A stretch of DNA of 64,000 bases from Pseudomonas corrugata (GTDB taxonomy: Bacteria > Pseudomonadota > Gammaproteobacteria > Pseudomonadales > Pseudomonadaceae). Shown one piece after another: positions 17,114-25,745 of this stretch. Under the pieces are notes generated by a model. The model ran no database searches, had not been told where the DNA came from, and saw only the letters and a program-made list of their open reading frames with translations. The stretch lies in NCBI RefSeq assembly GCF_001269905.1, contig NZ_LHVK01000009.1, positions 434,001 through 498,000 on the forward strand. The letters run 5' to 3'. Within the stretch, counting starts at the first letter, position 1. Each line of letters starts with the position of its first letter. The position numbers and the translations under genes were made by a program.

Positions 17114-17176
17114 GTCCGCGCCTCTGCTTTCAGTCTAGCCCGCTGACAAAGGGGCAAGCGTCGGACGTTTCCGAAA

Positions 17177-17665
17177 TCAGCGAGCGAAGTAACCCGCACA
17201 GCACTTCTTGAATTTGTGCCCGCTGCCGCATGGACAACTGTCGTTGCGCCCGGCCCTGACCGGCACGGTCGGGTCGATGAAGTACCAGCGCCCATCGTTT
17301 TGCACGAACGACGACTGTTCACGGTGGCTGTGTTCTCCCTGGCCGTCATGCCAACGCGCGGTGAAGGTGACAAAGGCATGTTCCGGTTGTCCACCGAACA
17401 CCTCGCTGCTTTCCACATCCAGTCCCAGCCAGGTGCTTTTGCTGCTCCACTCACTGATGGACAGGCGATCGAGCCCCTCCTGCTGGGCGGGCAGGGTGGT
17501 GCTCACCAGGTAATCCACCAGCCCCAGTACATAGGCACTGTAGCGCGAACGCATCAGGGCTTCGGCGCAGGGGGCCGGGTGGCCGTCATGGTAATGGCCG
17601 CAGCAGGCATTCAACAGGTTGCCACTGCCGCAGGGACAAATGGTTGCGTGCAGGCTTGTGTTCAC
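17177..17665 (-). CDS. YchJ-family SEC-C protein
   Basis: YchJ/UPF0225 family, 162 residues. An N-terminal SEC-C-like cluster (Cys10, Cys12, Cys21, Cys22) and a C-terminal SEC-C motif (Cys144, Cys146, Cys155, Cys156) flank a central NTF2-like domain with MRSRYSAYVLGLVDYLVST. The likely start is a GTG at 17665 (MNTSLHATICPCGSG), since this lies just after the stop of the preceding gene. An upstream ATG would overlap that gene by 58 bases and lacks homology. Function is unknown; the family is conserved in proteobacteria. Confidence 0.85.
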   Translation of the reverse strand: MNTSLHATICPCGSGNLLNACCGHYHDGHPAPCAEALMRSRYSAYVLGLVDYLVSTTLPAQQEGLDRLSISEWSSKSTWLGLDVESSEVFGGQPEHAFVTFTARWHDGQGEHSHREQSSFVQNDGRWYFIDPTVPVRAGRNDSCPCGSGHKFKKCCAGYFAR

Positions 17666-17667
17666 AG

Positions 17668-18165
17668 CTACCACCAATATTTTCCGAAGTTTTCGGGGTT
17701 GGCCCAAAAACGTGAATTGAGCCAATCGGGGACTTGTTTGTATTCAAGCAGATCGTAGGTAAACAAGGTCAGCACCTGTTCCTCGCGCTGGAACCGTTCG
17801 CTGGCTTGCAGGGCCAGGGAAAAGAAGTCCGTTTCCTGCCAGCCGCAGGCAGCGAGGTCCGCCAGCACGACGATGCGGCTGGCGTTGAGATTACGGATGC
17901 CACCCAGCAGGTTCAGACCGTCGCGCTTGGGCACATGTTCCAGGCAATCGAGTGCCAGGGCCAGGTCGAAGCGCTGTCCGGCGACGTCCACCGGCAGCGG
18001 GCCGGGAGCGACCTGGACCACTTCGGTATCGGGATGCGCCTGCCGGAACGCCTCGAGGGCAGGAAAGCTGCTGGCGCCGATCAGCAGCAGTTTTCGCGGA
18101 GCGTAACGGTCAAGCACGGCAGCCAGTGCTTGCTGGGGGGTGCGCGATGAAATGGCAACGGTCAT
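17668..18165 (-). CDS. DUF6231 family protein (methyltransferase-like fold)
   Basis: Cytosolic protein of 165 residues found in Pseudomonas. It reads like a reduced Rossmann methyltransferase: KLLLIGASSFPALEAF resembles motif I, and FDLALALDCLEHVPKRDG resembles the post-motif region with the LEH of SAM enzymes. The classical GxGxG is not intact, so activity is uncertain. The start at 18165 has GAGGAA ahead. The ychJ-like gene begins two bases after its stop. I do not know its role. Confidence 0.78.
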   Translation of the reverse strand: MTVAISSRTPQQALAAVLDRYAPRKLLLIGASSFPALEAFRQAHPDTEVVQVAPGPLPVDVAGQRFDLALALDCLEHVPKRDGLNLLGGIRNLNASRIVVLADLAACGWQETDFFSLALQASERFQREEQVLTLFTYDLLEYKQVPDWLNSRFWANPENFGKYWW

Positions 18166-18356
18166 TGAAATTCCTCGATCAGAACCGCCACGATAGCCTG
18201 CCTGGACAACGTGGCCTAGAGCGGTTTGCACTAAAACGTGCCGAACAGTCGCAAACACTGGGCAAAATCCGCGATAGCGCGGTGCTGGCGCAGATCCTCA
18301 CTCGGGTCTTTACTCCCCTGAATCGGTGCAAAGCCGATCCCTCAAGGAGAAACCCA

Positions 18357-19052
18357 ATGAGCATAGTTCGGACAGCGTTACCCCTGGTTCTGCTAACCGG
18401 TGTGTTGACTGGTTGCGCAGGTTTGCAAAAAACCGACTGGCCGACCTGTGCGGCCGCCGGTGGCGTGGTCGGCGCGGGATTGGGCGCCACTGAAAGCACC
18501 TCCTGGGCCGGCGGCGGCGCGCTGTTTCTCGGCACCATGGCGGCCGCCTATTGCTGGGTGCACGGAGACGGTGACGAAGACGGCGATGGTGTGCCGGACA
18601 GCCGCGACAAGTGCCCGGGCACACCGAAGGGTGTGCAAGTCGACGCAGATGGCTGCCCGCCGCCGGCCCCGGCGCCAATGGCAGAGGAGCCGGTTGTCGT
18701 CAAAGAGGAAACCATCGTGGTTCGCGATGTGCATTTCGAATTCAACAAGTCCACGTTGACGCCGGCCGACAAAGAGGTACTGAGTGGTGTCGCGACCCGT
18801 CTGAAACAGGAATCGTCCACGGCCCAGCTTCGGGTGACCGGTCATACCGACAGTGTTGGCAGCAATGCCTACAACCAGCGACTGTCGGAAAAACGGGCCA
18901 ATTCAGTGGTGCAGTACCTGGTTGAAAGCGGCGTGCCTCGTGCCAGTTTCGTCTCGGTGGCTGGTGCCGGTGAGAGTCAGCCGGTGGCCGACAACAAAAC
19001 CGCCGATGGACGCGCCATGAACCGTCGCACTGAAATCAAGATAAACCGCTGA
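18357..19052 (+). CDS. OmpA-family lipoprotein with calcium-binding linker
   Basis: Outer-membrane lipoprotein of 231 residues. Lipobox LTGC gives lipidated Cys20, and a glycine-rich hydrophobic stretch (34-66) follows. Residues 70-100 form a thrombospondin type-3 style Asp-rich repeat (DGDEDGDGVPD and DKCPGTP). The C-terminal OmpA domain (about 121-231) holds VHFEFNKSTL and TGHTDSVGSN, which bind peptidoglycan. The protein would tether the outer membrane to the cell wall. The ATG follows AAGGAGAAA. Monocistronic, with about 190 bases of promoter region. Confidence 0.92.
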   Translation: MSIVRTALPLVLLTGVLTGCAGLQKTDWPTCAAAGGVVGAGLGATESTSWAGGGALFLGTMAAAYCWVHGDGDEDGDGVPDSRDKCPGTPKGVQVDADGCPPPAPAPMAEEPVVVKEETIVVRDVHFEFNKSTLTPADKEVLSGVATRLKQESSTAQLRVTGHTDSVGSNAYNQRLSEKRANSVVQYLVESGVPRASFVSVAGAGESQPVADNKTADGRAMNRRTEIKINR

Positions 19053-19219
19053 CCCCTGTGGCGGGGAGCTTGTTGTGGTGGGGGCTCCCTCGCCACGACA
19101 AGCTTTCCAGCCAATATCTGCAGGCTTTGTCACATGGATTAAATTTGCTCCGCCCTCTGGCTTAACCAGCGCGCAAGCCGTTACTGTGCGTGCAAAGAAT
19201 AATGTTCACTGGGGGGCGT

Positions 19220-19492
19220 ATGAAGGTGTTGTGGGGGCTGGGGCGCTTGTTGACCCTGTTGTTCTGGCTGGTGGTGCTGGTCAATCTGGTCGTGCCGTTC
19301 GTCCATCCGCTGCATGTGCTGGTCAACCTGGCCGGGGCGTTGCTGTTGGCGGTCCATTTGCTTGAGCTGCTGCTGTTCAGGGCCCGTTTTCGCGGCTTGC
19401 TCTCTCCCGGTCGTGAACGCCTCAGAGTGCTGCTGTTCGGCATCTTTCATCTGCAAACCCTCCCGACTGCCGCAGAGGCCTCTCATGCGTAA
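19220..19492 (+). CDS. DUF1145 small membrane protein
   Basis: Inner-membrane protein of 90 residues with two or three hydrophobic helices (LWGLGRLLTLLFWLVVLVNL and a second around residues 30-57) and an Arg-rich cytoplasmic loop. This is the DUF1145 pattern. The start MKVLWGLG is preferred over an earlier Met because a GGGGGG lies directly ahead. Its last eight bases overlap the start of the collagen-like gene, so the two are translationally coupled. Confidence 0.8.
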   Translation: MKVLWGLGRLLTLLFWLVVLVNLVVPFVHPLHVLVNLAGALLLAVHLLELLLFRARFRGLLSPGRERLRVLLFGIFHLQTLPTAAEASHA

Positions 19493-20243
19493 ATTGTGTC
19501 TGCTCGCTGCATTCGTGTGCCCATGGGCGAGTGCTCAAGTGCTCCAGGTGGAAACCCACTCGTTGATGCGCCTGCCCAATACAGCCACTACCTTGACCCT
19601 GGAGCGGCTGGACGTCGCCGATTACGGCACGTTGCTGGTGCCGTCGAACGTCACTCAATTGTCCATTGGTCAATTGCACCTGGGGCGCGAGGCGCGGATC
19701 GCTATCGTGCCTGCGCAACAGCCGCTGGCGATGAGCGTTACCCAGGCGGAACTGGCTGATGGCAGCCAGATCACTTCCCGCGGCGCGCCGGGCACCTATA
19801 CGAAGGCTGCGCGGCCGGGACGCGATCTCAACCTGCGTTTCAATGCGTTGAATGCCCCGGCGCTGTCGGTGGATGCCCGTGGCGGTACGGGTGCGCCAGG
19901 CTACGTGGGCCTCGACGGTGCCAACGGGCAGGCTCCGGGTTGTACCTGGGGGGCTGCCGGGCGCGGTGCCGACGGCAGCAATGGCAGCGATGGCCAGCCA
20001 GGCGCGGCCGGTGCACTGGTGCGCCTCGAACTGCCTCGTGATTACCCCGCCGAGCGGATCAAGGTTGTGGTCGATGGCGGCGTCGGTGGCGCGGCGGGGC
20101 CCGGCGGCAAGCCTGGCGCCGGCGGCAAGGCCAAGGGATGTTTCGTCTACACCGCCGACGGCGGTAAAAGTGGCCGCCCCGGAGCCGCTGGCCAGCCTGG
20201 ACCTGCCGGAGCGGCGGGCACAGTGACCGTGCAACGATTCTAA
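19485..20243 (+). CDS. Secreted collagen-like Gly-rich protein
   Basis: Protein of 252 residues with a signal peptide cut after MRKLCLLAAFVCPWASA. Residues 20-125 look like a beta-rich domain. Two Gly-X-Y-like stretches follow (about 128-172 and 203-247), with repeats such as GAPGYVGLDGANG and GRPGAAGQPGPAG, each interrupted by one Cys (GCTWG, KGCFV). The Gly repeats are imperfect, so a true triple helix is uncertain. It is coupled to the DUF1145 gene upstream. Presumably periplasmic or exported; no enzyme motif seen. Confidence 0.82.
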   Translation: MRKLCLLAAFVCPWASAQVLQVETHSLMRLPNTATTLTLERLDVADYGTLLVPSNVTQLSIGQLHLGREARIAIVPAQQPLAMSVTQAELADGSQITSRGAPGTYTKAARPGRDLNLRFNALNAPALSVDARGGTGAPGYVGLDGANGQAPGCTWGAAGRGADGSNGSDGQPGAAGALVRLELPRDYPAERIKVVVDGGVGGAAGPGGKPGAGGKAKGCFVYTADGGKSGRPGAAGQPGPAGAAGTVTVQRF

Positions 20244-20260
20244 GTCCAGGAAATAAACCC

Positions 20261-20349
20261 TGTGGGAGCGAGCCTGCTCGCGATAGCAATCCATCAGTCA
20301 CATCAGGGCTAACTGACCGGACACAATCGCAAGCAGGCTCGCTCCCACA
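20261..20349. repeat. REPIN-like inverted pair (GTGGGAGCGAGCC family)
   Basis: TGTGGGAGCGAGCCTGCTCG and its inverted copy bracket about 50 bases. It lies between two convergent genes and may terminate both. Confidence 0.85.
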
Positions 20350-20366
20350 GGGGCTGTACGCAGTCT

Positions 20367-20831
20367 TCAGAACATCGGCCGGGCCGCGCCAATCGCCACC
20401 ACCAGCAATCCGATCAGCAAGTTGCCCCCCACCAGCTTGCGGATTTTTCCCAGCACCGACGCAGCCGTCGGCCAGTCCTGCGCCGTCACGGCGTTGCGCA
20501 ATGCCGGCAATTGCAAGCTCTGGATACGGATGAACAGGGCTGCCATCACCACATACAGCCCCATCATCACCTGTACGTAACGTGGTGCCGTTTCGAAACC
20601 GGCGAAGCGCACATGAATCAGTCCTACGCCGCTGATCGGCAAAAGCACCACCGCCACCCAGACCCAGATGAAAAAACGTTGAAACACTTCTACCCACAGT
20701 TTCAGCCGGGCAGGGCCCTCAAGCGCCGTCATTGCGGCGGGGCGCAGGATCATCCAGGCGAAAAACATGCCGCCAACCCAGACCAGGGCCGCCAGCAAAT
20801 GCAGGGTGTAGATGAAGGCAAAGGGTGTCAT
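20367..20831 (-). CDS. CopD-like membrane protein
   Basis: Inner-membrane protein of 154 residues with four predicted helices. The N-terminal LHLLAALVWVGGMFFAWMIL, with its His in the first helix, and later VEVFQRFFIWVWVAVV fit the CopD/DUF2269-like family; some members bind heme or copper. No partner copC or cop operon is next to it, so a copper role is not supported by context. The ATG has an SD-like AACTCAATG only; the start matches family expectation. Confidence 0.78.
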   Translation of the reverse strand: MTPFAFIYTLHLLAALVWVGGMFFAWMILRPAAMTALEGPARLKLWVEVFQRFFIWVWVAVVLLPISGVGLIHVRFAGFETAPRYVQVMMGLYVVMAALFIRIQSLQLPALRNAVTAQDWPTAASVLGKIRKLVGGNLLIGLLVVAIGAARPMF

Positions 20832-20930
20832 TGAGTTACTCCGTTCTGCGCAGGATTCATTAGCGGGGTATGATAGCCGCCGAACCGAACCACTGAAAAT
20901 TTATCCAGCGTTTCCAGCGCCCGACCATTC

Positions 20931-23075
20931 ATGATCAGCACCGAACTCAAAACCACGATCCAGGGCGCCTATTCGCGTTTTCTCGAAGCCAAGAGCCTCA
21001 AGCCCCGTTACGGCCAGCGCCTGATGATCGCCGAGGTGGCGAAAGTCCTGGGTGACATCGCCACCGACGACGAGGGCCGACGCGGTGGTGATCCCGCCGT
21101 CGTGGCGGTGGAGGCCGGTACCGGTACCGGCAAGACCGTTGCCTACAGCCTGGCGGCGATTCCCACGGCCAAGGCCGCCGGCAAGCGCCTGGTCATCGCC
21201 ACGGCCACCATCGCGCTGCAGGAGCAGATCGTTTTCAAGGACCTGCCGGACCTGATGCGCAACAGCGGATTGAATTTCAGCTTTGCACTGGCCAAGGGGC
21301 GGGGGCGCTACATGTGCCTGTCCAAGCTCGACATGCTGCTGCAGGAAGGCCAGGCGCAGACCGCCACGGCCCAGTTGTTCGAGGAAGAAGGCTTCAAGAT
21401 CGAAGTCGATGAAGCCAGTCAGAAGCTGTTTACCAGCATGATCGAAAAACTGGCCGGCAATAAGTGGGACGGCGACCGCGACAGCTGGCCCACCACCCTG
21501 GAAGATGCCGATTGGGCTCGCCTGACCACCGACCACAGCCAGTGCACCAACCGCCATTGCCCGAACTTCGGCCAGTGCGCGTTCTACAAGGCCCGCGAAG
21601 GCATGGGTAAGGTCGACGTCATCGTCACCAACCACGACATGGTGTTGGCCGACCTGGCCTTGGGCGGTGGCGCGGTGCTGCCGGACCCGCGCGATACGAT
21701 CTACGTATTCGACGAAGGCCACCACCTGCCGGACAAGGCCATCGGGCACTTTGCCCATTACACCCGGTTGCGTTCTACCGCCGACTGGCTGGAAACCACC
21801 GCCAAGAACCTCACCAAGCTGCTGGCCCAGCATCCGCTGCCTGGTGACCTGGGCAAGTTCATCGAGCAAGTGCCGGAGCTGGCCCGCGAGATCAAGACCA
21901 ACCAGCAGTTCATGTTCACCGCCTGTGAGCAGGTGGCCGACTTCAAGCCGGGTGAAGACGTCGAGGGCCGCGAGCGGCCACGCCATCGTTTTGTCGGGGG
22001 CGTCATCCCCGAGCACATGCGTGAAATGGGCATCGAGTTGAAGAAGGGTTTTGCCCGCCTGACCGATCTGTTCACCCGTCTGACCGACCTGCTCAAGGAA
22101 GGGATGGACGGCGAGGTCAATATCGGCATCGCCAGCAACCAGGCCGAGGAATGGTACCCGCTGTTCGGCAGCCTGTTGTCCCGCTCCCAGGGTAACTGGG
22201 AGCTGTGGACAGCCTTCACTACTGAAGACCCGGAGGACAACCCGCCGATGGCGCGCTGGCTGACCCTGGCCGAAAGCGGTTCACTGTTCGATATCGAGGT
22301 CAACGCCAGCCCGATCCTGGCGGCGGACATGTTGCGTCGCAATCTGTGGAACGTGGCCTATGGGGCCCTGGTGACGTCCGCAACGCTGACCGCCCTGGGC
22401 ACGTTCGATCGCTTCCGCATGCGTGCCGGCCTGCCGAAAGCCGCCGTGACCGCCGTGGTCCCGAGCCCGTTCCATCACGCCGACGCCGGTGTGTTGCGGG
22501 TACCGGACCTGAAGGCCGATCCACGGGATGCCGCCGCGCACACCGCCGCGATCATCCGTGACCTGCCGGAACTGGTAGAGGGTTCGCGGGGCACCCTGGT
22601 GCTGTTTTCCTCGCGCAAGCAAATGCAGGACGTATTCGACGGTCTCGACCGTGACTGGCGCAAGCAAGTGTTCATTCAGGGCAACCTGTCGAAGCAGGAG
22701 ACCCTGAACAAGCACAAGGCGCGGGTCGATGGCGGAGATTCCAGCGTGCTGTTCGGCCTGGCGAGCTTTGCCGAAGGGGTTGACCTGCCCGGTGCGTATT
22801 GCGAGCACGTGGTGATCGCCAAGATCCCGTTCTCGGTCCCGGATGACCCGGTGGAAGCGGCATTGGCCGAGTGGATCGAAGCCCGGGGCGGTAACCCGTT
22901 CATGGAGATATCCGTGCCGGATGCCTCGCTGAAGCTGGTCCAGGCCTGCGGTCGTTTGCTGCGTACCGAAGAAGACCGCGGCACCATCACCTTACTTGAC
23001 CGTAGACTGGTGACCCAACGCTACGGCAAGGCGATCCTCAATGCGTTGCCGCCGTTTCGGCGGGAGATTTCCTGA
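20931..23075 (+). CDS. dinG: ATP-dependent DNA helicase DinG (Fe-S, XPD-like)
   Basis: SF2 helicase of 714 residues that unwinds DNA, R-loops and D-loops with 5'-to-3' polarity and removes roadblocks at forks. Walker A GTGTGKT (63-69) and the DEGH box (261-264) are present. Four cysteines expected to hold a 4Fe-4S cluster are Cys129 (YMCLSK), Cys205, Cys210 and Cys216. The C-terminal helicase half has SATLTALG and QACGRLLRTEEDRG. Length agrees with family. I do not see a clear LexA box in the 100 bases upstream. Confidence 0.95.
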   Translation: MISTELKTTIQGAYSRFLEAKSLKPRYGQRLMIAEVAKVLGDIATDDEGRRGGDPAVVAVEAGTGTGKTVAYSLAAIPTAKAAGKRLVIATATIALQEQIVFKDLPDLMRNSGLNFSFALAKGRGRYMCLSKLDMLLQEGQAQTATAQLFEEEGFKIEVDEASQKLFTSMIEKLAGNKWDGDRDSWPTTLEDADWARLTTDHSQCTNRHCPNFGQCAFYKAREGMGKVDVIVTNHDMVLADLALGGGAVLPDPRDTIYVFDEGHHLPDKAIGHFAHYTRLRSTADWLETTAKNLTKLLAQHPLPGDLGKFIEQVPELAREIKTNQQFMFTACEQVADFKPGEDVEGRERPRHRFVGGVIPEHMREMGIELKKGFARLTDLFTRLTDLLKEGMDGEVNIGIASNQAEEWYPLFGSLLSRSQGNWELWTAFTTEDPEDNPPMARWLTLAESGSLFDIEVNASPILAADMLRRNLWNVAYGALVTSATLTALGTFDRFRMRAGLPKAAVTAVVPSPFHHADAGVLRVPDLKADPRDAAAHTAAIIRDLPELVEGSRGTLVLFSSRKQMQDVFDGLDRDWRKQVFIQGNLSKQETLNKHKARVDGGDSSVLFGLASFAEGVDLPGAYCEHVVIAKIPFSVPDDPVEAALAEWIEARGGNPFMEISVPDASLKLVQACGRLLRTEEDRGTITLLDRRLVTQRYGKAILNALPPFRREIS

Positions 23076-23120
23076 TATCGACGGCACGGTCCCATGGCGA
23101 GGGGATTCATGCCAGGCTCT

Positions 23121-23217
23121 GTAGGAGCTGGCGGAGCCTGCGATTTTTTGATCTTTCGCTTGGGACTCAAGTGTCAGGGGAAAGATCGCAGCCTCGCTGC
23201 GCTCGACAGCTCCTACG
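23121..23217. repeat. Inverted repeat pair, GTAGGAGCTG family
   Basis: Arms GTAGGAGCTG and CAGCTCCTAC enclose a centre with GATCTTTCGCTTGGGACTCA, recognisably the same centre as the element at 12134-12238. A half copy of the GGCGAGGGGAT repeat precedes it at 23096-23106. Confidence 0.8.
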
Positions 23218-23345
23218 AACGTAATTCAGCAGGGATAAATCAGGCAGCGTCAACCAGCCAGCTGTCCCATTGGTAGTTTCCAAAACCACCAATGGCTGAA
23301 ACAATGCGGACACTTGAGAAAGTCTTTGTTTCAAAGGAGTTGCGG

Positions 23346-24491
23346 GTGCAGATTCAAGGCCATTATGAGCTTCAGTTCGAGGCGGTACGCGAAGCGTTCG
23401 CAGCACTGTTCGATGATCCCCAGGAGCGCGGTGCGGCGCTGTGCATCCAGGTCGGCGGCCGGACGGTGATCGATCTGTGGGCCGGTACGGCTGACAAGGA
23501 CGGTCATGAAGCCTGGCACAGCGATACCATCGCCAATCTGTTTTCCTGCACCAAGACCTTCACCGCCGTCACTGCCCTGCAGCTGGTTGCCGAAGGCAAG
23601 TTGCAACTGGACGCCCCGGTCGCCCGGTACTGGCCCGAATTTGCTGCGGCAGGCAAGCAATCCATTACCCTGCGCCAATTACTCTGCCATCAGGCCGGAT
23701 TACCGGCGTTGCGTGAATTGCTGGCGCCCGAAGCCCTGTATGACTGGGGCAAGATGGTCAACGCCCTGGCTGCCGAAACGCCTTGGTGGACGCCGGGGGA
23801 TGGCCATGGTTATGCCGCGATCACCTACGGCTGGCTGGTCGGCGAACTGTTGCGCAGGGCTGACGGTCGAGGACCGGGAGAGTCCATCGTGGCACGGGTG
23901 GCCAAACCGCTGGGCCTGGATTTCCACGTCGGCCTTGCGGACCAGGAGTTCCACCGCGTGGCTCATATCGCCCGCGGCAAAGGCAACGTCGGCGATGCAG
24001 CGGCGCAACGCCTGCTTCAGGTGACAATGCGCGAACCCACCGCCATGACCACCCGGGCCTTCACCAATCCGCCGTCGGTCCTGACCAGCACCAACAAGCC
24101 CGAGTGGCGACGCATGCAGCAACCGGCCGCAAACGGTCACGGCAATGCCCGCAGCATTGCCGGGTTCTACGCCGCTCTGCTGGATGGCAGCCTGCTGGAA
24201 GGTGAAATGCTCGATGAACTGACCCGCCAGCACAGCTTTGGCGAAGACAAGACGTTGCTGACCCAGACCCGTTTCGGCCTGGGTTGCATGCTGGACCAGC
24301 CGGATGTACCGAACGCCACCTACGGCTTGGGCCCGAGGGCATTCGGCCATCCGGGGGCAGGCGGTTCCATAGGGTTTGCCGATCCGGAACATGACGTGGC
24401 GTTCGGCTTCGTGACGAACACGCTTGGACCTTACGTATTGATGGATCCGCGCGCGCAGAATCTGGCAAGGGTACTTGCCACTTGTCTGTAA
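23346..24491 (+). CDS. Serine hydrolase, beta-lactamase/EstB-type esterase
   Basis: Cytosolic family VIII esterase/penicillin-binding-fold protein of 381 residues. The nucleophile is Ser67 in SCTK (67-70), followed by LVAEGKLQLDAPVARYWPEF, a strong family signature. A Tyr at 156 (GHGYAAITYG) supplies the general base, and GHPGAGGS stands in the position of the KTG triad. A GTG at 23346 is chosen as start because AAGGAG lies six bases ahead; a longer frame starting upstream has no SD. No signal peptide. Acts on small esters in studied homologs; substrate unknown here. Confidence 0.87.
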   Translation: MQIQGHYELQFEAVREAFAALFDDPQERGAALCIQVGGRTVIDLWAGTADKDGHEAWHSDTIANLFSCTKTFTAVTALQLVAEGKLQLDAPVARYWPEFAAAGKQSITLRQLLCHQAGLPALRELLAPEALYDWGKMVNALAAETPWWTPGDGHGYAAITYGWLVGELLRRADGRGPGESIVARVAKPLGLDFHVGLADQEFHRVAHIARGKGNVGDAAAQRLLQVTMREPTAMTTRAFTNPPSVLTSTNKPEWRRMQQPAANGHGNARSIAGFYAALLDGSLLEGEMLDELTRQHSFGEDKTLLTQTRFGLGCMLDQPDVPNATYGLGPRAFGHPGAGGSIGFADPEHDVAFGFVTNTLGPYVLMDPRAQNLARVLATCL

Positions 24492-24560
24492 AACGTTCTT
24501 GAAAGGGGGCGCGCCGGAACCTGGTGTCCTTTTTGGTTTCAAAGCGTCTGTTTATGTGTC

Positions 24561-24582
24561 CAGGACAGGGTCCTGTATTTTT
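24561..24582 (+). terminator. Short hairpin after the esterase gene
   Basis: CAGGAC pairs with GTCCTG around an AGG loop, then TATTTTTC. The stem is only six pairs, so termination may be weak; it lies 70 bases after the esterase stop. Confidence 0.4.
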
Positions 24583-24608
24583 CATTTACATCATTTTGTG
24601 GATATCCA

Positions 24609-25721
24609 ATGTTATCGAATAAATCCATCGCCCTGGCGCTATGCTTCGCTATTACCGGTTGCGCGCAAACCCCACAAAATGATGCCAAGGGCGGCAGCGG
24701 CTGGTGGCCGTTCGGCTCTTCCGACCAGGCAGCGGTCAAAGAAGTGGTGCCAGTGGCTCCCTTGAAACCGACGTCCGTCGCGCCACAGGCCAAGGCCGAG
24801 AGCGTCAGCCACTGGTGGTGGCCGTTCTCCTCCGATGATGTCGCCAGCGAAGCTGCAGAAAAAGCCCCGGTCAAGGTTGAAACCAAGCCTGAAACGAAGG
24901 TACCGGCGCCTGTGGCCCAGGCCGAAACGCAGAGTGGTGGGAAATGGTGGTGGCCGTTCGGCGGCAAGGATCAGCAAGCCGTCAAGGCGGCGCCGTTGCC
25001 CGATCCGAAAGTCACCCAGGCCTGGCTCGATGACTATGAACCAAAGCTGCGCACTGCCATCGAGGGCAGCAAGCTCCAGCTGGAACGTCGCGACAACGTC
25101 CTGGTGGTCACGGCCCCGGTGGACGGGTCTTTCAACCCGGATCGCCCGGCCATGCTGCTGCCGGTGACCCTTGGCCCGTTCACTCGCGTGGCGAAGGTCC
25201 TGGAAGCCGACCCGAAGTCCGCCGTACTGATTCTTGGCCACGCCGACACCTCGGGCGCTGCGCCGGCGAACCTGAAGCTCAGCCAGGAGCGTGCCCAGTC
25301 CGTGGCGGCTATTTTCCGTCTCAGTGGTCTGCAACGTGATCGCCTGATGCTGCGGGGCATGGGTTCGGTAGAGCCGCGTGCAGCCAACGACAGCGTTGAA
25401 GGTCGCGCCTTGAACCGTCGCGTGGAATTGCTGGTGACGCCACAGAACACCTTGGTCGCGCTGCTCGGCAAATACAACATGCCGGCCCCGGCACCGCTCA
25501 CGCTGGTGGCTGCCCAGGATGTGAAACCCGCTGTCCCGACGCCTGCGACCCGTAAAGCCGCAGTCCCGGCCACTAAAAAAGCGCCGGCCAAGAAAGCAGT
25601 CGCCAAGGCTCCAGCGAAGAAAGCACCGGCCAAGAAGGCCACCCCGGCGAAGAAGCCTGAGCCGGCCAAGGCCGCCACCGATGCCAAGAAAGTCGCGGCA
25701 GCCGATACCCCCAAGCAGTGA
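24609..25721 (+). CDS. OmpA-domain lipoprotein with WWPF repeats and Lys-rich histone-H1-like tail
   Basis: Lipoprotein of 370 residues, Cys18 in ITGC. Residues 31-117 carry three tryptophan motifs, WWPF (32-35), WWWPF (69-73) and WWWPF (113-117), each followed by a short Ser/Asp- or Gly-rich stretch. An OmpA-like domain spans about 160-278 (VLILGHADTSG, LNRRVELLV). Residues 311-370 are an Ala/Lys/Pro tail with 16 lysines in KKAPAKK-type repeats, as in histone H1 or AlgP. A tail able to bind DNA or polyanions on an exported protein is unusual. pdxH starts 25 bases after its stop. Confidence 0.88.
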   Translation: MLSNKSIALALCFAITGCAQTPQNDAKGGSGWWPFGSSDQAAVKEVVPVAPLKPTSVAPQAKAESVSHWWWPFSSDDVASEAAEKAPVKVETKPETKVPAPVAQAETQSGGKWWWPFGGKDQQAVKAAPLPDPKVTQAWLDDYEPKLRTAIEGSKLQLERRDNVLVVTAPVDGSFNPDRPAMLLPVTLGPFTRVAKVLEADPKSAVLILGHADTSGAAPANLKLSQERAQSVAAIFRLSGLQRDRLMLRGMGSVEPRAANDSVEGRALNRRVELLVTPQNTLVALLGKYNMPAPAPLTLVAAQDVKPAVPTPATRKAAVPATKKAPAKKAVAKAPAKKAPAKKATPAKKPEPAKAATDAKKVAAADTPKQ

Positions 25722-25745
25722 TAGGCGAACCACAAGGAGTGCGCC

